DNA of 64,000 bases, taken from positions 72,012,028 to 72,076,027 of the forward strand of contig NC_088295.1 in assembly GCF_032854445.1 (NCBI RefSeq), read 5' to 3'. The position numbers and the translations under genes were made by a program. Below, piece by piece: positions 52,896 to 64,000 of this stretch (the first letter of the stretch is position 1; every line of letters starts with the position of its first letter). The DNA comes from Liolophura sinensis (taxonomy: Eukaryota; Mollusca; Polyplacophora; Chitonida; Chitonidae). Under the pieces are notes generated by a model, which saw nothing but the letters and a program-made list of their open reading frames with translations, made no database searches and was not told the origin of the DNA.

Positions 52896-53665
52896 AGCAA
52901 AATTACCTCACTGCTCATCATGCAGACTGATCACAGCATCAGAGGCAGGCAGAATAATGTTTGTTACAGCTATAAGACAACAAAACTGACATCTTTAGTG
53001 ACATCTCACAGTTACACATATTTTTACAGTGTAACGGTATTTTTACAGTGTACTAAGCAACATTACATGAAACTATATGTGACTAGTTCCCTCTTTACAG
53101 CAAAACTAGTACAACCAGCAATGGCAATAAAGTCAGCAAATAAAGAAAGGTTTATTTCACTATTACCATAAGACAATAAAGCAAATGCGGGGTGTGGACT
53201 ATTGACATCGTTCAGATTCCCTGCAGTCACAGCAACGATAGCGTGTTCAAACACCCCAGCGGTTCTAGACCAGATGTAAATTTAACAAATCTTTTCTTGT
53301 CAGTAATATACTATAACGTGTTTAGCTCATACTTTACAGTTACATAATTCTTTGATCTACGCATTCATGGCATCTTACAAGATTTCCCGCCATCAACAAC
53401 ACCTTTACAACGGCGAACAAGTTCCGAACTACATTATCGCTCTCTCACACTACACTTTGTCAATGAAATCCGATAATGGCTCGCACCTTGAACAATTCCT
53501 TTCAAACACCACAATGGTGTTTAGAACCAGAAAACTGGAAACATTAAGAAAAAAAACCAAATAAAACAACACACCTTCAAACAGCAATCTGCATCGTTGA
53601 ACTTTGCTGCATCAGCATCTCTATCTTCCATGCGCAGAGCTAAGAAGTGGAAATAACTCAACATT
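52896..53665. other. Spacer between repeat blocks; two frames of unknown status
   Basis: Minus 53063-53254 has an open frame (FEHAIVAVTAGNLNDVNSPH ..) and plus 53352-53564 another (MASYKISRHQQHLYNGEQVP ..). Neither has a domain I recognise or clear splice context; they may be repeat or transposon pieces. Confidence 0.3.
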
Positions 53666-53669
53666 ATCA

Positions 53670-54430
53670 TTGTGTTGTGATCAGATGTCATTTACCACAG
53701 TGTCGTCGCTGCTTCAGCTGTTATGTGTGATCAGATGCCAACTATCACATTGTCGTCACTGCTTCTGCAGTTATGTGATCAGATGCCAATTACCACAGTG
53801 TCGTCGCTGCTTCGGCGGTTATGTGTGATCAGATGTCAGTTACCACATTGTTGTCGTTGTTTCAGCTGTTATGTGATCAGATGTCAGTTACCACATTGTC
53901 GTCGCTGCTTCTGCAGTTATGTGATCAGATGTCAGTTACCACAGTGTCGTCGCTGCTTCGGCGGTTATGTGTGATCAGATGCTCGTTACCACATTGTTGT
54001 CGTTGTTTCAGCTGTTATGTGATCAGATGTCAGTTACCACATTGTCGTCGCTGCTTCTGCAGTTATGTGATCAGATGTCAGTTACCACAGTGTCGTCGCT
54101 GCTTCGGCGGTTATGTGTGATCAGATGCTCGTTACCACATTGTCGTCGCTGCTTCTGCAGTTATGTGATCAGATGTCAGTTACCACAGTGTCGTCGCTGC
54201 TTCGGCGGTTATGTGTGATCAGATGCTCGTTACCACATTGTCGTCGCTGCTTCTGCAGTTATGTGATCAGATGTCAGTTACCACAGTGTCGTCGCTGCTT
54301 CGGCGGTTATGTGTGATCAGATGCTCGTTACCACATTGTCCTCGCTGCTTCAATGGTTATGCGTAATTAGATGCCACATTACCAATTTATTTTTGTCACT
54401 GTTTCAGCGATTATGTGTGATCAGTTTTGT
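53670..54430. repeat. 48/50-bp satellite, block 2, with 146-bp higher-order unit
   Basis: Same monomer as 50950-51935. Three monomer types (ctgcttctgcagttatgtga, ctgcttcggcggttatgtgt, tgtttcagctgttatgtgat) repeat as a trimer of 146 bp, seen at 53821, 53967 and 54113, then as a 98-bp dimer. Noncoding. Confidence 0.92.
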
Positions 54431-56174
54431 GTAGTTGAAATTTCATGTATAAATTCTTCAAGTTTAGAAACGGAACGATACGGGAACTCTCGGAGTAAAT
54501 GGTTTTAATCATGGGCTGTTTGGAAACTTTCGCATGCAGGGATGCATGCGGTTTCACAGGTTAAACAAAACAAGGCTTTAACCTGTTTATGACAAGGCAT
54601 AAATTTAATTTAATGAAAATTATTGCCTAGAGGAGCAAGAGGACATCATACACCTATAAAAAATATGCTAGGAACAAACATGTAAAAATATACCCTGAAG
54701 ATAGATTTTATTTGAATCAAAAACATCTCCAGATATTTGTACATTAATCATAAGTTCCCATGTTAATCTCAAGGACTAATTAAAGGTTAATTAAAAATAG
54801 CCTACAGACACTATGATGCGAGACGCCCGTTGCCTTCAGGTGAGTCAGCACACTATATGTATCCACTTTCATAAAGGTCGTACACGTAGATTTTCTTCGT
54901 AAATGAAAATGGTCTCGGCTGAAGCGTCATAAAGAAACGTCATATACGCAAAATATGAAGATTTGTTGAAGTACTTTCCCTCATGTATTTACTAATTTGC
55001 TAATACATTCTATATATCCTAGGAAGAGTGTAAAATTACTATGGCATAAGGATTATAGTTTTGAACATACGAATATTTCTGAGAGAAAAAAAAACAACAT
55101 TTTCAAATGCTAGTTGTTCAATGTTCTAATGGTTGGTTGTGCTTGGCATATTCTATGAAAGTATGCATCGTACAGCTGCCATAAGTAATAATGCTGGGTT
55201 GAAACAGATCTACGTGGCCCTTGTGGTAATAGGGCACGGCGTCAACTTGCCACAATCAGTATGAACGACATTGGCGAGTAACAATCAAATAATACAGTAT
55301 CAGCCAATGTGGTGCAACTCAACACGGTGTTGCGTGCAAACTTGTAACAAGTGCCTCTCAAAAGAATGTATCCTCAAGAGATATACTCTTCTATTCTTGA
55401 AAACACACACATCTTGCCACTTCTCTGTATTGTATTGCCCGGCTATGTTTGATACTAAGAACCGCAGTCAATAATTTTGATCACATCAAGCGAGACGTTT
55501 TAATAATTGCTTGGCGTCATAGTCAGCTTTAAGTACTTGTTATCTACTGTTTGGGTTGTATTGTGTTTGTATTTGTACAAAGGACTGCACCATTACCAAT
55601 AGAATGTCCCCCTTCACTCGGATGCTAATAGCCAGGATATTGGCCGCCCCTCTTCCCCTGTCATGAAACATCTCACAGAGCATATTACTTGCATATCATG
55701 GCCTATATTGTTAGGGAATGCTCCACCTTAGTGGGATATTAAATAGCGAACTTTGGGTCCGCTATAGTGCCGTGTACTGCAAAATCTGGCGATTGACCAG
55801 ATTGGACATAGCCAGTAGCCAAATTTTTATACCCGTCTACAGAATCACGAATGGCTGCAGAATTAGGCTTTTAGTGAAGTCACAAATTTGTCAAAAGCTT
55901 TTTATCAGCACAACTGGGCAAAGGGGCGGCCACATCATACATGTAAGATCTATAGGTTACAGGGTATCATTCAGTGGAGTTCACTACATACGCAGGGGTG
56001 TGCAATCCCTTAAGTGACATTAAACTCATTTAACTCGTACATGGCGTGATGTTGTACAAATTGGAACGCATTATATGAGACTACATAGTACACCACCTAA
56101 TGCCTTGAACTGACATCGACCTGACACTATGAGAGCACACTGAAAAGATTCTGCACTGTTTGGAATATCTCATT
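54431..56174. other. No gene recognised
   Basis: AT-rich sequence with short unsupported frames (55271-55474 and 55718-56017 on +). No repeat, RNA or domain identified. Confidence 0.4.
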
Positions 56175-56830
56175 ATCATTAGTATACACAGCACAGAAAG
56201 TCTACATCTGACAGCGTCATACACGTTCTAGGACCATGTAGACTTTGTACACTGTCGGGATGTCTTCGTTACACATTAGTATACACTGCAGAGAAAGTCT
56301 ACATCTGGCAGCGCCATACACGTTCTAGGACCATGTAGACTTTGTACACCGTCGGGATGTCTTCGTTACACATTAGTATACACTGCAGAGAAAGTCTACA
56401 TCTGGCAGCGCCATACAAATTCTAGGACCATGTAGACTTTGTACACCCTCGGGATGTCTTCGTTACACACTAGTGTACACTGCAGAGAAAGTCTAGATCT
56501 GGCAGCGCCATACAAGTTTTAGGATCATGTAGACCTTGTACACCCTCGGGATGTCTTTGTTGCACATTAGTGTACACTGCAGAGAAAGTCTACATCTGGC
56601 AGCGCTATACAAGTTCTAGGATCATGTAGACTTTGTACACCCTCGGGATGTCTTTGTTACACATTATTGTACACTGCAGAGAAAGTCTATTTCTGGCAGC
56701 GCTATACAAGTTCTAGGATCATGTAGACTTTGTACACCCACGGGATGTTTTTGTTACACATTAGTGTACACTGCAGAGAAAGTCTACATTTGGCAGCGCT
56801 ATACAAGTTCTAGGACCATGTAGACTTTGT
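56175..56830. repeat. 97-bp tandem repeat, about 6.5 copies, each with an internal hairpin
   Basis: Each unit holds aaagtctacat and, about 28 bases later, its reverse complement atgtagacttt, plus acattagtatacactgcaga and cgggatgtcttcgttacac. Spacing is 97 bp. Both arms stay complementary in most copies. Confidence 0.88.
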
Positions 56831-59518
56831 TCAGCTCGGGATATCTTTGTCTCTTTTTAGTGTAAGTTAGATAAAGTTTACAACTGGATCTACTGTGACG
56901 GTTCCCAGAGCTCTTGACTTGAATTTACACTAAGAAAGTTCATAACTAACACTGCTATGCAAATTTTAAGAGCCTGTAGCTGACGAGACTTTGCACAGTT
57001 CGGGATGTCTTTAACAAGGCACAAGGCAGAGAATATCCACAATTGTCTCTCTAACTGACGCAACCTTGCACGCAAATTAACTTTCTTCTGTACACGTCGA
57101 AGACATGTCAGAGCTGGCACCACAGTATACAAACCATGAGAGCCAGAATGTCAACTGACTTTGCATAACTCGGAAAACCTATCTCTCCCATCTCTCTACA
57201 CAACAGAGAAAGGGAATAACTGAATCTGCTCTGCAAGTTTTGATAACCCATAACTGACGACACCTAACTCCCACAGCCCTTCAAAGATATCTCGTATCGG
57301 TACTCTGACATTCCTCTCCAGCATAACTTAAAGTTTAGCAGCTGTTACACCCTTTTGTAGATATCACTATCAACGTGGTCACCAAGCCGACTTCTGGTAT
57401 CACAATAAAAAAATACGTACTGATATCACTGTGGACATATTTGAAGCCTTCGCAACACAAAACGAGCAACTGATACTTGATATTCTGATACTGTACAGCT
57501 TAAATGTTTGTGTGACACCATCTCACTGATGGGCATGGTTGAAGCGCTTTCACGTATCACAATACAAAACCGTGAAGATCGGTATTGAACATTTTACACA
57601 TACGTGACCTAACTTTTAGCAGCTGTGACAGTCATTCATATCACAATATAAAAGTCTGCAAATCGACATGTAATATGGCTCATGAAGTATTAAAGTGAAA
57701 CAAAAGTGTAAAAGAAATGCAGAAAACCTTACCAGCATTATGTTAGTTAGTCTTGTGTGAACGTTTTTACAAACATCATAATACACAACCGAAATTCACA
57801 AGCAGCAGAACAACAACAATAACAAACAAGAAACACACAACTATAGTCAGAGCCAGGACTTAGGTCAGGTTTCATCGCTAAAACAATTAGCAGTATCAGC
57901 AAATAAGTGAATCAATTAGTATGAGGCATACAAAATATTTCAGTTCCAATTAGTTCAATAGTATGCTCAGTTCCCTTATATTTATGAGAAAACAAATGAA
58001 AAGTTTCTACCTACAAACATAAATTTAAAAGAAAAGAAAAGAGTCATCATCATCAGCAGCAGCGGTTATACTGGCTTCATGGTCGACTGTAAAATTCAAA
58101 TCATCAGCCGTCGTCGAAAAAAGGCATTTGATTATAAATACCATGAACTAGAATTTGTGTAACTCTCGGGTCACAAACTGACTAATGCATGATGAAAAAT
58201 GGCATGGTTTAGCACATAATTTTTTTGCCGCCACATATGCTGTTTCGTTTCCGACAGTGCGTATTTACGATCTTGTATTCGGGTTTTAGTCTATACATGG
58301 CCGGTTTCATCTAGCATTGCACAAATCTCAAGCCGGACCAAAATAAGGTGTATATAGCTAATGGAAGTGGGAGTTATACATTTCTAGTTATTGGATATTA
58401 TCGCCATTAAACACACTTAACTTACAGTTTGCAAATCCAGACCAAACATTAACTCATCTGAAGGAGAAAAAGTTTAAAAGATAAACATAAAAAATGTTAG
58501 CTGATTGGGTCACCTTTTATTTGATTCTTTACTTGTTTGAATGCCAGTGTCAAGAATTTTTACATATACCATTAGAGTTATTTTTATAGGTGTGTCATAA
58601 GGGAGTGCTAGGCGTAATCCACTGACCTTTGGCAAGGTACCTGCGAACTTTCGCACATGTGACATACAAATACGCAAACTGTACTTGTACAAACTGTACG
58701 GTGGGAGGCGGAGCCCAGGGAAATCCACGACCATCCGCAGGTTGCGACAGACCTTCCCTCGTATGGAGACTGTCACCAATAAGGCCTTGTAAGCAGTGAG
58801 AGCCTGGCTACCTTCCATACCATAAGTAACTCCCTACGTGTCCAATCTGCATATTTTATCGTTCTTTCCAGTTATTGAATCTGTTTTCTAATCATGATTA
58901 CTGGAGATCTGACAGCTCGTAAAGGTTGGATTTGTGTGACGTATTTCGGAGGAGAGTACCGAGTGTTGGTGGAAAAAGTGCATAAAACCTGCCTCATTAT
59001 CTAGAGATTGTAGTGCCATATTATACTCAGATTATTCTACCCCTTTTCAATATTTTTTACACTCAAAATAACAATATATACAAAGGTAGGTAATTATGAA
59101 AAAGTAAGAAATCTGGACACTAATCCTTAAAGTAAGGTTTTTGGTGGTTGAAACAGTAGGAAACGTCGCTGGAACCCAAAGATCATCGTGGCATTCAAAA
59201 TAAAACGCAAGTTATTCAGTGAAGGCAAAAAAAAGATAGTTTCAGATGTATTTATGAGAGATCTGTCCACTGAATATGTCCTCATTTCTTAGGTTTTTTT
59301 TCATCTTAAGCTTATGTAATGAAGTGTGTCAAGAATGGTCATGAAGAAAGTGGCTAGGTTGTAAGGTTCCATGCATGTATGCCGGGCTCAAATCGCCGCA
59401 GTAAAAATCCAAAAAGAAAAAAAGGTAGCCCGTACATGGTTCAAATATAGCTGTATAAATGGCTAAGAAAAGAAAAGATTTAAAAGTTAATCACTGGTTG
59501 AGAGTAGAAACGCTGAAA
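56831..59518. other. No gene recognised; one SINE fragment
   Basis: 57000-58500 is AT-rich with no supported frame. 58690-58790 resembles a reverse family A SINE centre (gtacggtgggaggcggagcc, ccatccgcaggttgcgacag, ccttccctcgtat). No clear poly(A) signal for the esterase gene was identified. Confidence 0.4.
58690..58790 (-). mobile_element. SINE family A, central fragment
   Basis: ggtgggaggcggagcccagg gaaatcc and catccgcaggttgcgacaga ccttccc match the reverse complement of the family A central domain. Head and tail are not recognisable. Confidence 0.6.
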
Positions 59519-62371
59519 TTACGCACCATGGGAAGCGTGGTCATGACCGGCAGTCGTGTGACCTCCATGACCATGACCTGGTGATGACGTAGTCGTGATG
59601 ACGCCATCAACACTCTCCAACAGCGGAAGAACAACGGTCCAGAAATGTGAACTGTCGGTGTCTGGGGCTTTATTAGCGTTCTCGGCAGTCATATTTACCA
59701 TCAACTCCAGGTAAGTCGGGTTACTAGTATTGAAGGGGTGCCAGTGTATGGCATTATTCATCACAGGAATTCTGAAAGAATAAAGGTCATTAAGTTCTAC
59801 ATCAAGAGTAGCTAATTTCTACATCAAGTAAAAGGACTTCAAAATTATGCATCACAAAAGAAACATATGAACATTCAAAGTTTGGAAAAACTTATTGGAA
59901 AAACCGTTAGGACACATTAGGGAAAAAAGGTTTATAACAGTATACCTAACAGGAAACATAATCATGTGAAATTTTGATTAGCTACAACTTTGTAAAATAT
60001 GTTTTTAATTATTTATTTGGTGTTTATCGCTGTACTCAAGATTTGTTTCATTACGTGAGGGCTATCATTCTTGTGGGAGACACTGGACAAATATGAATAA
60101 GCCACTGTCCTTCGCACGGTATCCGGCTAAAGCTATAGGGGAAGCGATGGCAGTTGGATTCGAACGCGTGCCCTCAAAGATCAATGACTTAGCACGAAAC
60201 CAGAGTGTTAAGCTTCTAAGGCAGCGAAAGCTTGCTCCTTGAGAAAAAGAAGTTTAGTATACTATAATTTGTAGAATATTTTGCCCGTTATAACAGTGGT
60301 CTTTTCAGCCTAATTGCTCTTTGGCGGATACTAAAAATTAAGGGATCAAAAGTTGTGCCTAAACGTGTACGCTTTATGGTGAGTTAGTTTTTATAACTTG
60401 TATAGTTCGACTTTCTTATTTCTTCATTGGTCATTGCTCTTTGTGTGAGTTTCATAGAACGAATACTGAAATCCCTTAAACTGATCTCTCTGAAATCACA
60501 TACCCTCTTTTGACAAAGTTGGCCCAAGCAGACATTATTGCCTGACTAAGATTCTCGGTCTTAGAATGATCTCCTGTGTGACCACCGGCGACTGCTGAAT
60601 TGTGTCCTGCGTGATCAGCATCCATAGAATGATTCTTTTGTTCATCTTGGTTTGCACCCAAGACAAGTGGTAAGAGGCTACCGTACGGCACCATTCTTTC
60701 CTCTTCACTAGCTTGAGCTAGGTGAAAGTAGTAAACATTAGCATACTTGGCATGGTGCCTTGCCGAGATCAGAGCGTTTGCGTGGAGGTACTCGCTGAAC
60801 ATGCGCACTAAACTGTTGCTGTAGGTTTGTCCTGGAGCAGGATAGTATCTTCCTTCGATTGCGGCAGGCACGCCTCCGGTGCTGCGAAAAACTTCAGAGG
60901 AAATTTTCTTGACGGTACGAACGAAGTCTTTTTCAGTAAAGTTGGCTATGGTATCTGGTGAAATGAGATTGAAGACAATGGTCCCATCGTCTTTATTAGC
61001 GCCGAGAAGATAGTCTACTTTGGAAAAATGACCCTCCTTGAGTAAAACTAATGGATCCTTCTTCAAAAAATTACCGTCTACAGTGGGACCATATATCACA
61101 GAATAAGGAAACATGGCCCTAATGTGTGGTTGATGAGTTGTTAATTCACTTCCCGTTTTATTTTGGAGACACTGGAGCATCTTTTGCCCTGAACTGTCCA
61201 TACAATATAAATGATTCTGAACCATTTCTTGCATTGGTGCGATGTTTCGTACGAAGTAAGGGTCTACTGTATATCCGCTCATTGATATAGCCCGGTTAAA
61301 AAGGGTCTGGGCGGGGTCATGTAATAGATGAAGGCCCACCATTGCCCCAGAGATTCCGTGACCTGCTATCGTAATGTTGGAAGTGTCTCCACCGAAATTG
61401 GCGATATTTTCCTTCACCCACGTCATTGAGAGTCTTTGGTCGTAGAGTCCATAATTGCCGGACAAAGCTTGTTTTTTGACGGACAGGAACCCTAAGATGC
61501 CCGTCCGGAAGCTGACAGTGATCACGATGATGTTTCCCCGTGCAGCCAGTATGGAGGCGTCGAACTGGTGGTCGTGGCCGGGAAACCAGATCAAGACAGG
61601 TAAGGTGGCTGTTTGATTATCAGGTACAAATACATTCAGATACAGACAATCTTCGTCTTCGTGTTCCACTGGCTTACTATGCCAATTTTTAGACATCGCC
61701 ATATTGTGTGTAGCTATGTGGGCCCCACCGTGCTCCTCACCGTGCGCCCCACCGTGCGCCCCACCGTGCGCCCCGTCGTGCGCCCCGTCGTGCGCCCCGC
61801 CGTGCGCCCCGCCGTGCGCCCCATCGTGCGCCCCGCCGTGCGCCCCACCGTGCTCCCCACCGTGCTCGCCACCGTGCGGCCCACCGTGCGCCCCGTCGTG
61901 CCCCCCGTCGTGCGCCCCATCGTGCGCCCCATCGTGCGCCCCACCGTGCTCCCCACCGTGCTCGCCACCGTGCGCCCCGTCGTGCCCCCCGTCGTGCGCC
62001 CCGCCGTGCCCCCCGCCGTGCCCCCCGCCAGAATGATCCACTGGGGCATCCGGCTGTGTTTTGGGCTCGAACAAGTCAGATGGGAACCGGTGACAAAACG
62101 GCTTGTAATGTGTGGCGTTTATCACCCCACTCCGGGTTGCAGCCAATTCCGGATTTCGGAAACGTCTGGTACCTGTCGGTGGCAAGGCGTAGGGCACTCC
62201 AAGAAATCTTACCACGCTACCTTCCACCCCAGGAAGGCTTTTGCAGTAGCCATGGATCGGTCCCTCCTTCGTCATCACCTGTGACAGCCTATCCAGTCCG
62301 CATGTCAATGCCCGACCTCCATACCAGAGACAGATGAATAAAGCCAGACTGAAAACTCCACTGGCACCCAT
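59519..62371 (-). CDS. Secreted cholinesterase-like pseudoenzyme with His/Gly-rich insertion
   Basis: Carboxylesterase type B fold in two coding exons, 62371-60504 and 59771-59519, joined as GG|A, giving 706 residues. Residues 1-22 look like a signal peptide. Seen: VVRFLGVPYALPPTGTRRF, EDCLYLNVFVPDN, SFRTGILGFLS, SGNYGLYDQRLSMTWVKENI, ANFGGDTSNITI, YGPTVDGNFL, and in exon 2 HWHPFNTSNPTYLEL. The catalytic triad is gone: the serine of GESAG aligns with Gly337 in GHGIS, the acid of the KDEG motif is Asp462 (KDDG), and the catalytic His aligns with Tyr563 (VPYG). The oxyanion GGG is replaced by GHD. Cys93-Cys242 and Cys390-Cys401 keep two family disulfides; the third is absent. Residues about 113-221 are His/Gly repeats inside the first loop; more His lie at 580-602 and at the C-terminus. 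Six NxS/T sites. No membrane anchor. Likely metal-binding or structural. Confidence 0.88.
60013..60240 (-). mobile_element. Diverged SINE in the esterase-like gene's intron
   Basis: ttatttggtgtttatcgctg tactcaagattt, then a less familiar centre and a tRNA-like head region with ggattcgaacgcgtgccctc (B-box-like) and tagcacgaaaccagag. Probably a related but different subfamily. Lies within intron 59772-60503. Confidence 0.6.
61723..62036 (-). repeat. 12-bp coding minisatellite (His-Gly/Asp-Gly-Ala)
   Basis: On + the motif ccgtgcgccccg and variants repeat with a 12-bp period; on the minus coding strand it gives four-residue units such as GGAH, DGAH and GGEH. Frame is kept throughout. Much more GC-rich than the rest of the gene. 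Long frames on the other strand and phases are by-products. Confidence 0.95.
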
Positions 62372-63671
62372 GGTGATCGGCTAGCAAGTCCCTCGTCAAC
62401 GATTATCTGCAGAAAAGAACAGTGAAATTAGTGCCATTAACTAATATGTTTAATTATAAGCTGTACTTAACTACAAGTAAGACTAGTGTAGCTTGTTGTT
62501 CGTGAGCAGAGAAGCGGACGTAAATATATACATGTACATAGATAACCAGGCGTTCGGTTTAAATGCTTCTCACAAAAAGCCAAGGCGTGACAGTTTACTT
62601 TACCAAACTGAAATAGGGGTTAATATAACGGTACCTCAGACAGGTACGTGTGTCACGCCTGCCTTGTAATGAGCACATGTGGAACTCTCCTGTGCTAGAA
62701 TTAGTTTTGGTGACATTACATATCAGAAAAGAGTCGAGGCGTACGTTTCGTTCCTGCTGTCTAAATACTGCTCAAACTTTTCAGCAACCAGACACCCACA
62801 ATGTAAGTGTAATATTTACAGTTAGATATATGCATGTACATATAAACGGAATCATATACGGTGTTTAATTTGTTTTGAAAATAAGGAGCACGGTGATAGT
62901 TCCGGAGAGAACAAGAACGCCTGTGCATTTTCATGTGAACTCCGTGGAGCTTATTGACACTCAGTGAAACATAGTGAATACGCATTACATAACGCTTGTA
63001 CGATTTCATTATCATCATGCCTGAACTTTCTCAATCCAGAATCTGTATGTTAAATTCAGTTTGTTGATTGTTTCTACCGACATTATTTTATGTTTATGTG
63101 TTTCAGTAATTTACCTGAGCATGGTTCAACAATAAAGACGACTTGTTGTAGAGCTGTGCGAGGCTATCTAATCTGTTAAAGCCCTCCGGGATCAGGTAGC
63201 ACAACGTGTTCAGGTTAATAAAGGAGAAAACTGACGACATACGGTATGCCGGAAAGACGAGACGAGGCGCTCCCATGGGATCCACTAACCACAGAGAGAT
63301 AGGGCGGGATGCTCATCACAAAATATCAGCCAGAACAAAGGATAAAATGAATTTAGGCAGAAAGCTAATTAACTTTATTCGTCTGCAGGAGAAGCGCTGG
63401 TCGCTACAGGCTATCGATGTTAATTTGGCCTTAATTTTCAACACGGGATGGGAAACAACAGCGCCAGCAGCCTGGTGTTGATGACATACAAAACAGGGCG
63501 TACAAATACAAGTTAGCGCTGTATTAAATATTAAGCTTACCACAACTGTTCAACAAACCTATAATTATCGTATCCTGTTTTGTCTTACCATATATTCATA
63601 CACTACAAATTAAAGCTAAAGTTTGCCTTTAATGAATGGTTTTGTATCATTGGCCATGTTTGATTATGGAG
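62372..63671. other. Upstream of the esterase-like gene; 5' UTR acceptor, no other gene
   Basis: A minus-strand acceptor (ttcttttctgcag) ends at 62407, so the 5' UTR exon starts at 62406 and a noncoding first exon probably lies to the right. Its position was not found. No other supported feature. Confidence 0.4.
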
Positions 63672-63951
63672 GGGCCTCCGTGGCTCAATCGGTTAGCGCG
63701 CTAGCGCAGCGTAATGACCCATGAGTCTCTCACCAATGCGGTCGCTGTGAGTTCAAGTCCAGCTCATGCTGGCTTCCTCTCCGGCCGTACGTGGGAAGGT
63801 CTGCCAACAACCTGCGGATGGTCTTGGGTTTCCCCCGGGCTCTGCCCGGTTTCCTCCCACCATAATGCTGGCCGCCGTCGTATAAGTGAAATATTCTTGA
63901 GTACGGCGTAAAACACCAATCAAATAAATAAATAAAATAAATATTAGATTA
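63672..63951 (+). mobile_element. SINE family A, full length, with target duplication
   Basis: Head ggggcctccgtggctcaatc ggttagcgcgctagcgcagc, B-box-like gagttcaagtccagctc, full central domain, tail gagtacggcgtaaaacacc and (aaat)n. gattatggag flanks it at 63662-63671 and 63952-63961. Confidence 0.95.
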
Positions 63952-64000
63952 GATTATGGAGCCAGAGTATAGCCTATACAAAACCTAATGATCTGCTTTT

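Noticed and set aside
53063-53254. Minus-strand frame FEHAIVAVTAGNLNDVNS as a gene exon
   Set aside because: Reads like protein, but no family was recognised and no adjoining exon was found; kept only as an uncertain note.
50978-54316. Overlapping MCDQMSVTTLSSLL-type frames
   Set aside because: Satellite monomers of 48 and 50 bp; frame changes at each 50-bp copy and there is no splice support.
61613-62284. Plus-strand frames rich in VRPT, APPC or TVGRT over the His/Gly region
   Set aside because: Other frames of the 12-bp coding repeat; the minus frame has a signal peptide, family motifs and correct splicing.

Overview
Metazoan nuclear DNA with large intron-bearing genes, GT-AG introns, dense minisatellites and two families of tRNA-headed SINEs. 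The SINE families and gene forms suggest a lophotrochozoan, most likely a marine mollusc; this is an inference, as no species marker is present. Background is AT-rich, with two visibly GC-richer islands: a viral remnant at 46.3-49.7 kb and a His/Gly-coding repeat at 61.7-62.0 kb.

Layout. (1) 116-18191, + strand: the last 21 coding exons of a kinesin-5 (KIF11/Eg5) gene, from inside the motor domain to the stop, then a 3' UTR with AATAAA. (2) 18.65-22.2 kb: intergenic, with two SINEs. (3) 22634-34112, - strand: a complete 11-exon CCT5 gene (TCP-1 epsilon). (4) 34404-40915, + strand: a complete three-exon TEX49/SPMIP11 gene (sperm axoneme microtubule inner protein), head-to-head with CCT5 across about 290 bp. 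(5) 41-59.5 kb: no host gene recognised; pentanucleotide satellites, an inverted pair of 0.5-kb copies, a decayed Maverick/Polinton (adintovirus-like) remnant with capsid-cluster, adenain-like protease and PolB fragments, two blocks of a 48/50-bp satellite and a 97-bp hairpin repeat. (6) 59519-62371, - strand: a complete two-exon secreted cholinesterase-like protein that has lost the catalytic triad and carries about 110 residues of His/Gly repeat inside its first disulfide loop. (7) A SINE near the right edge.

Most unusual points. In both KIF11 and CCT5 a minisatellite has grown out of the 3' end of a coding exon together with its 5' splice site, leaving tandem exon-end/donor copies in the next intron. 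The esterase-like protein looks like a metal-binding pseudoenzyme. The Polinton remnant lies between two inverted 0.5-kb copies. Two SINE families share a 3' tail motif. Two long inverted-repeat elements sit in CCT5 introns.

The three conserved genes are not one pathway. KIF11 (spindle) and CCT5 (tubulin/actin folding) are housekeeping genes. TEX49 is ciliary/sperm-specific in vertebrates, and its promoter region holds an imperfect RFX X-box-like site.
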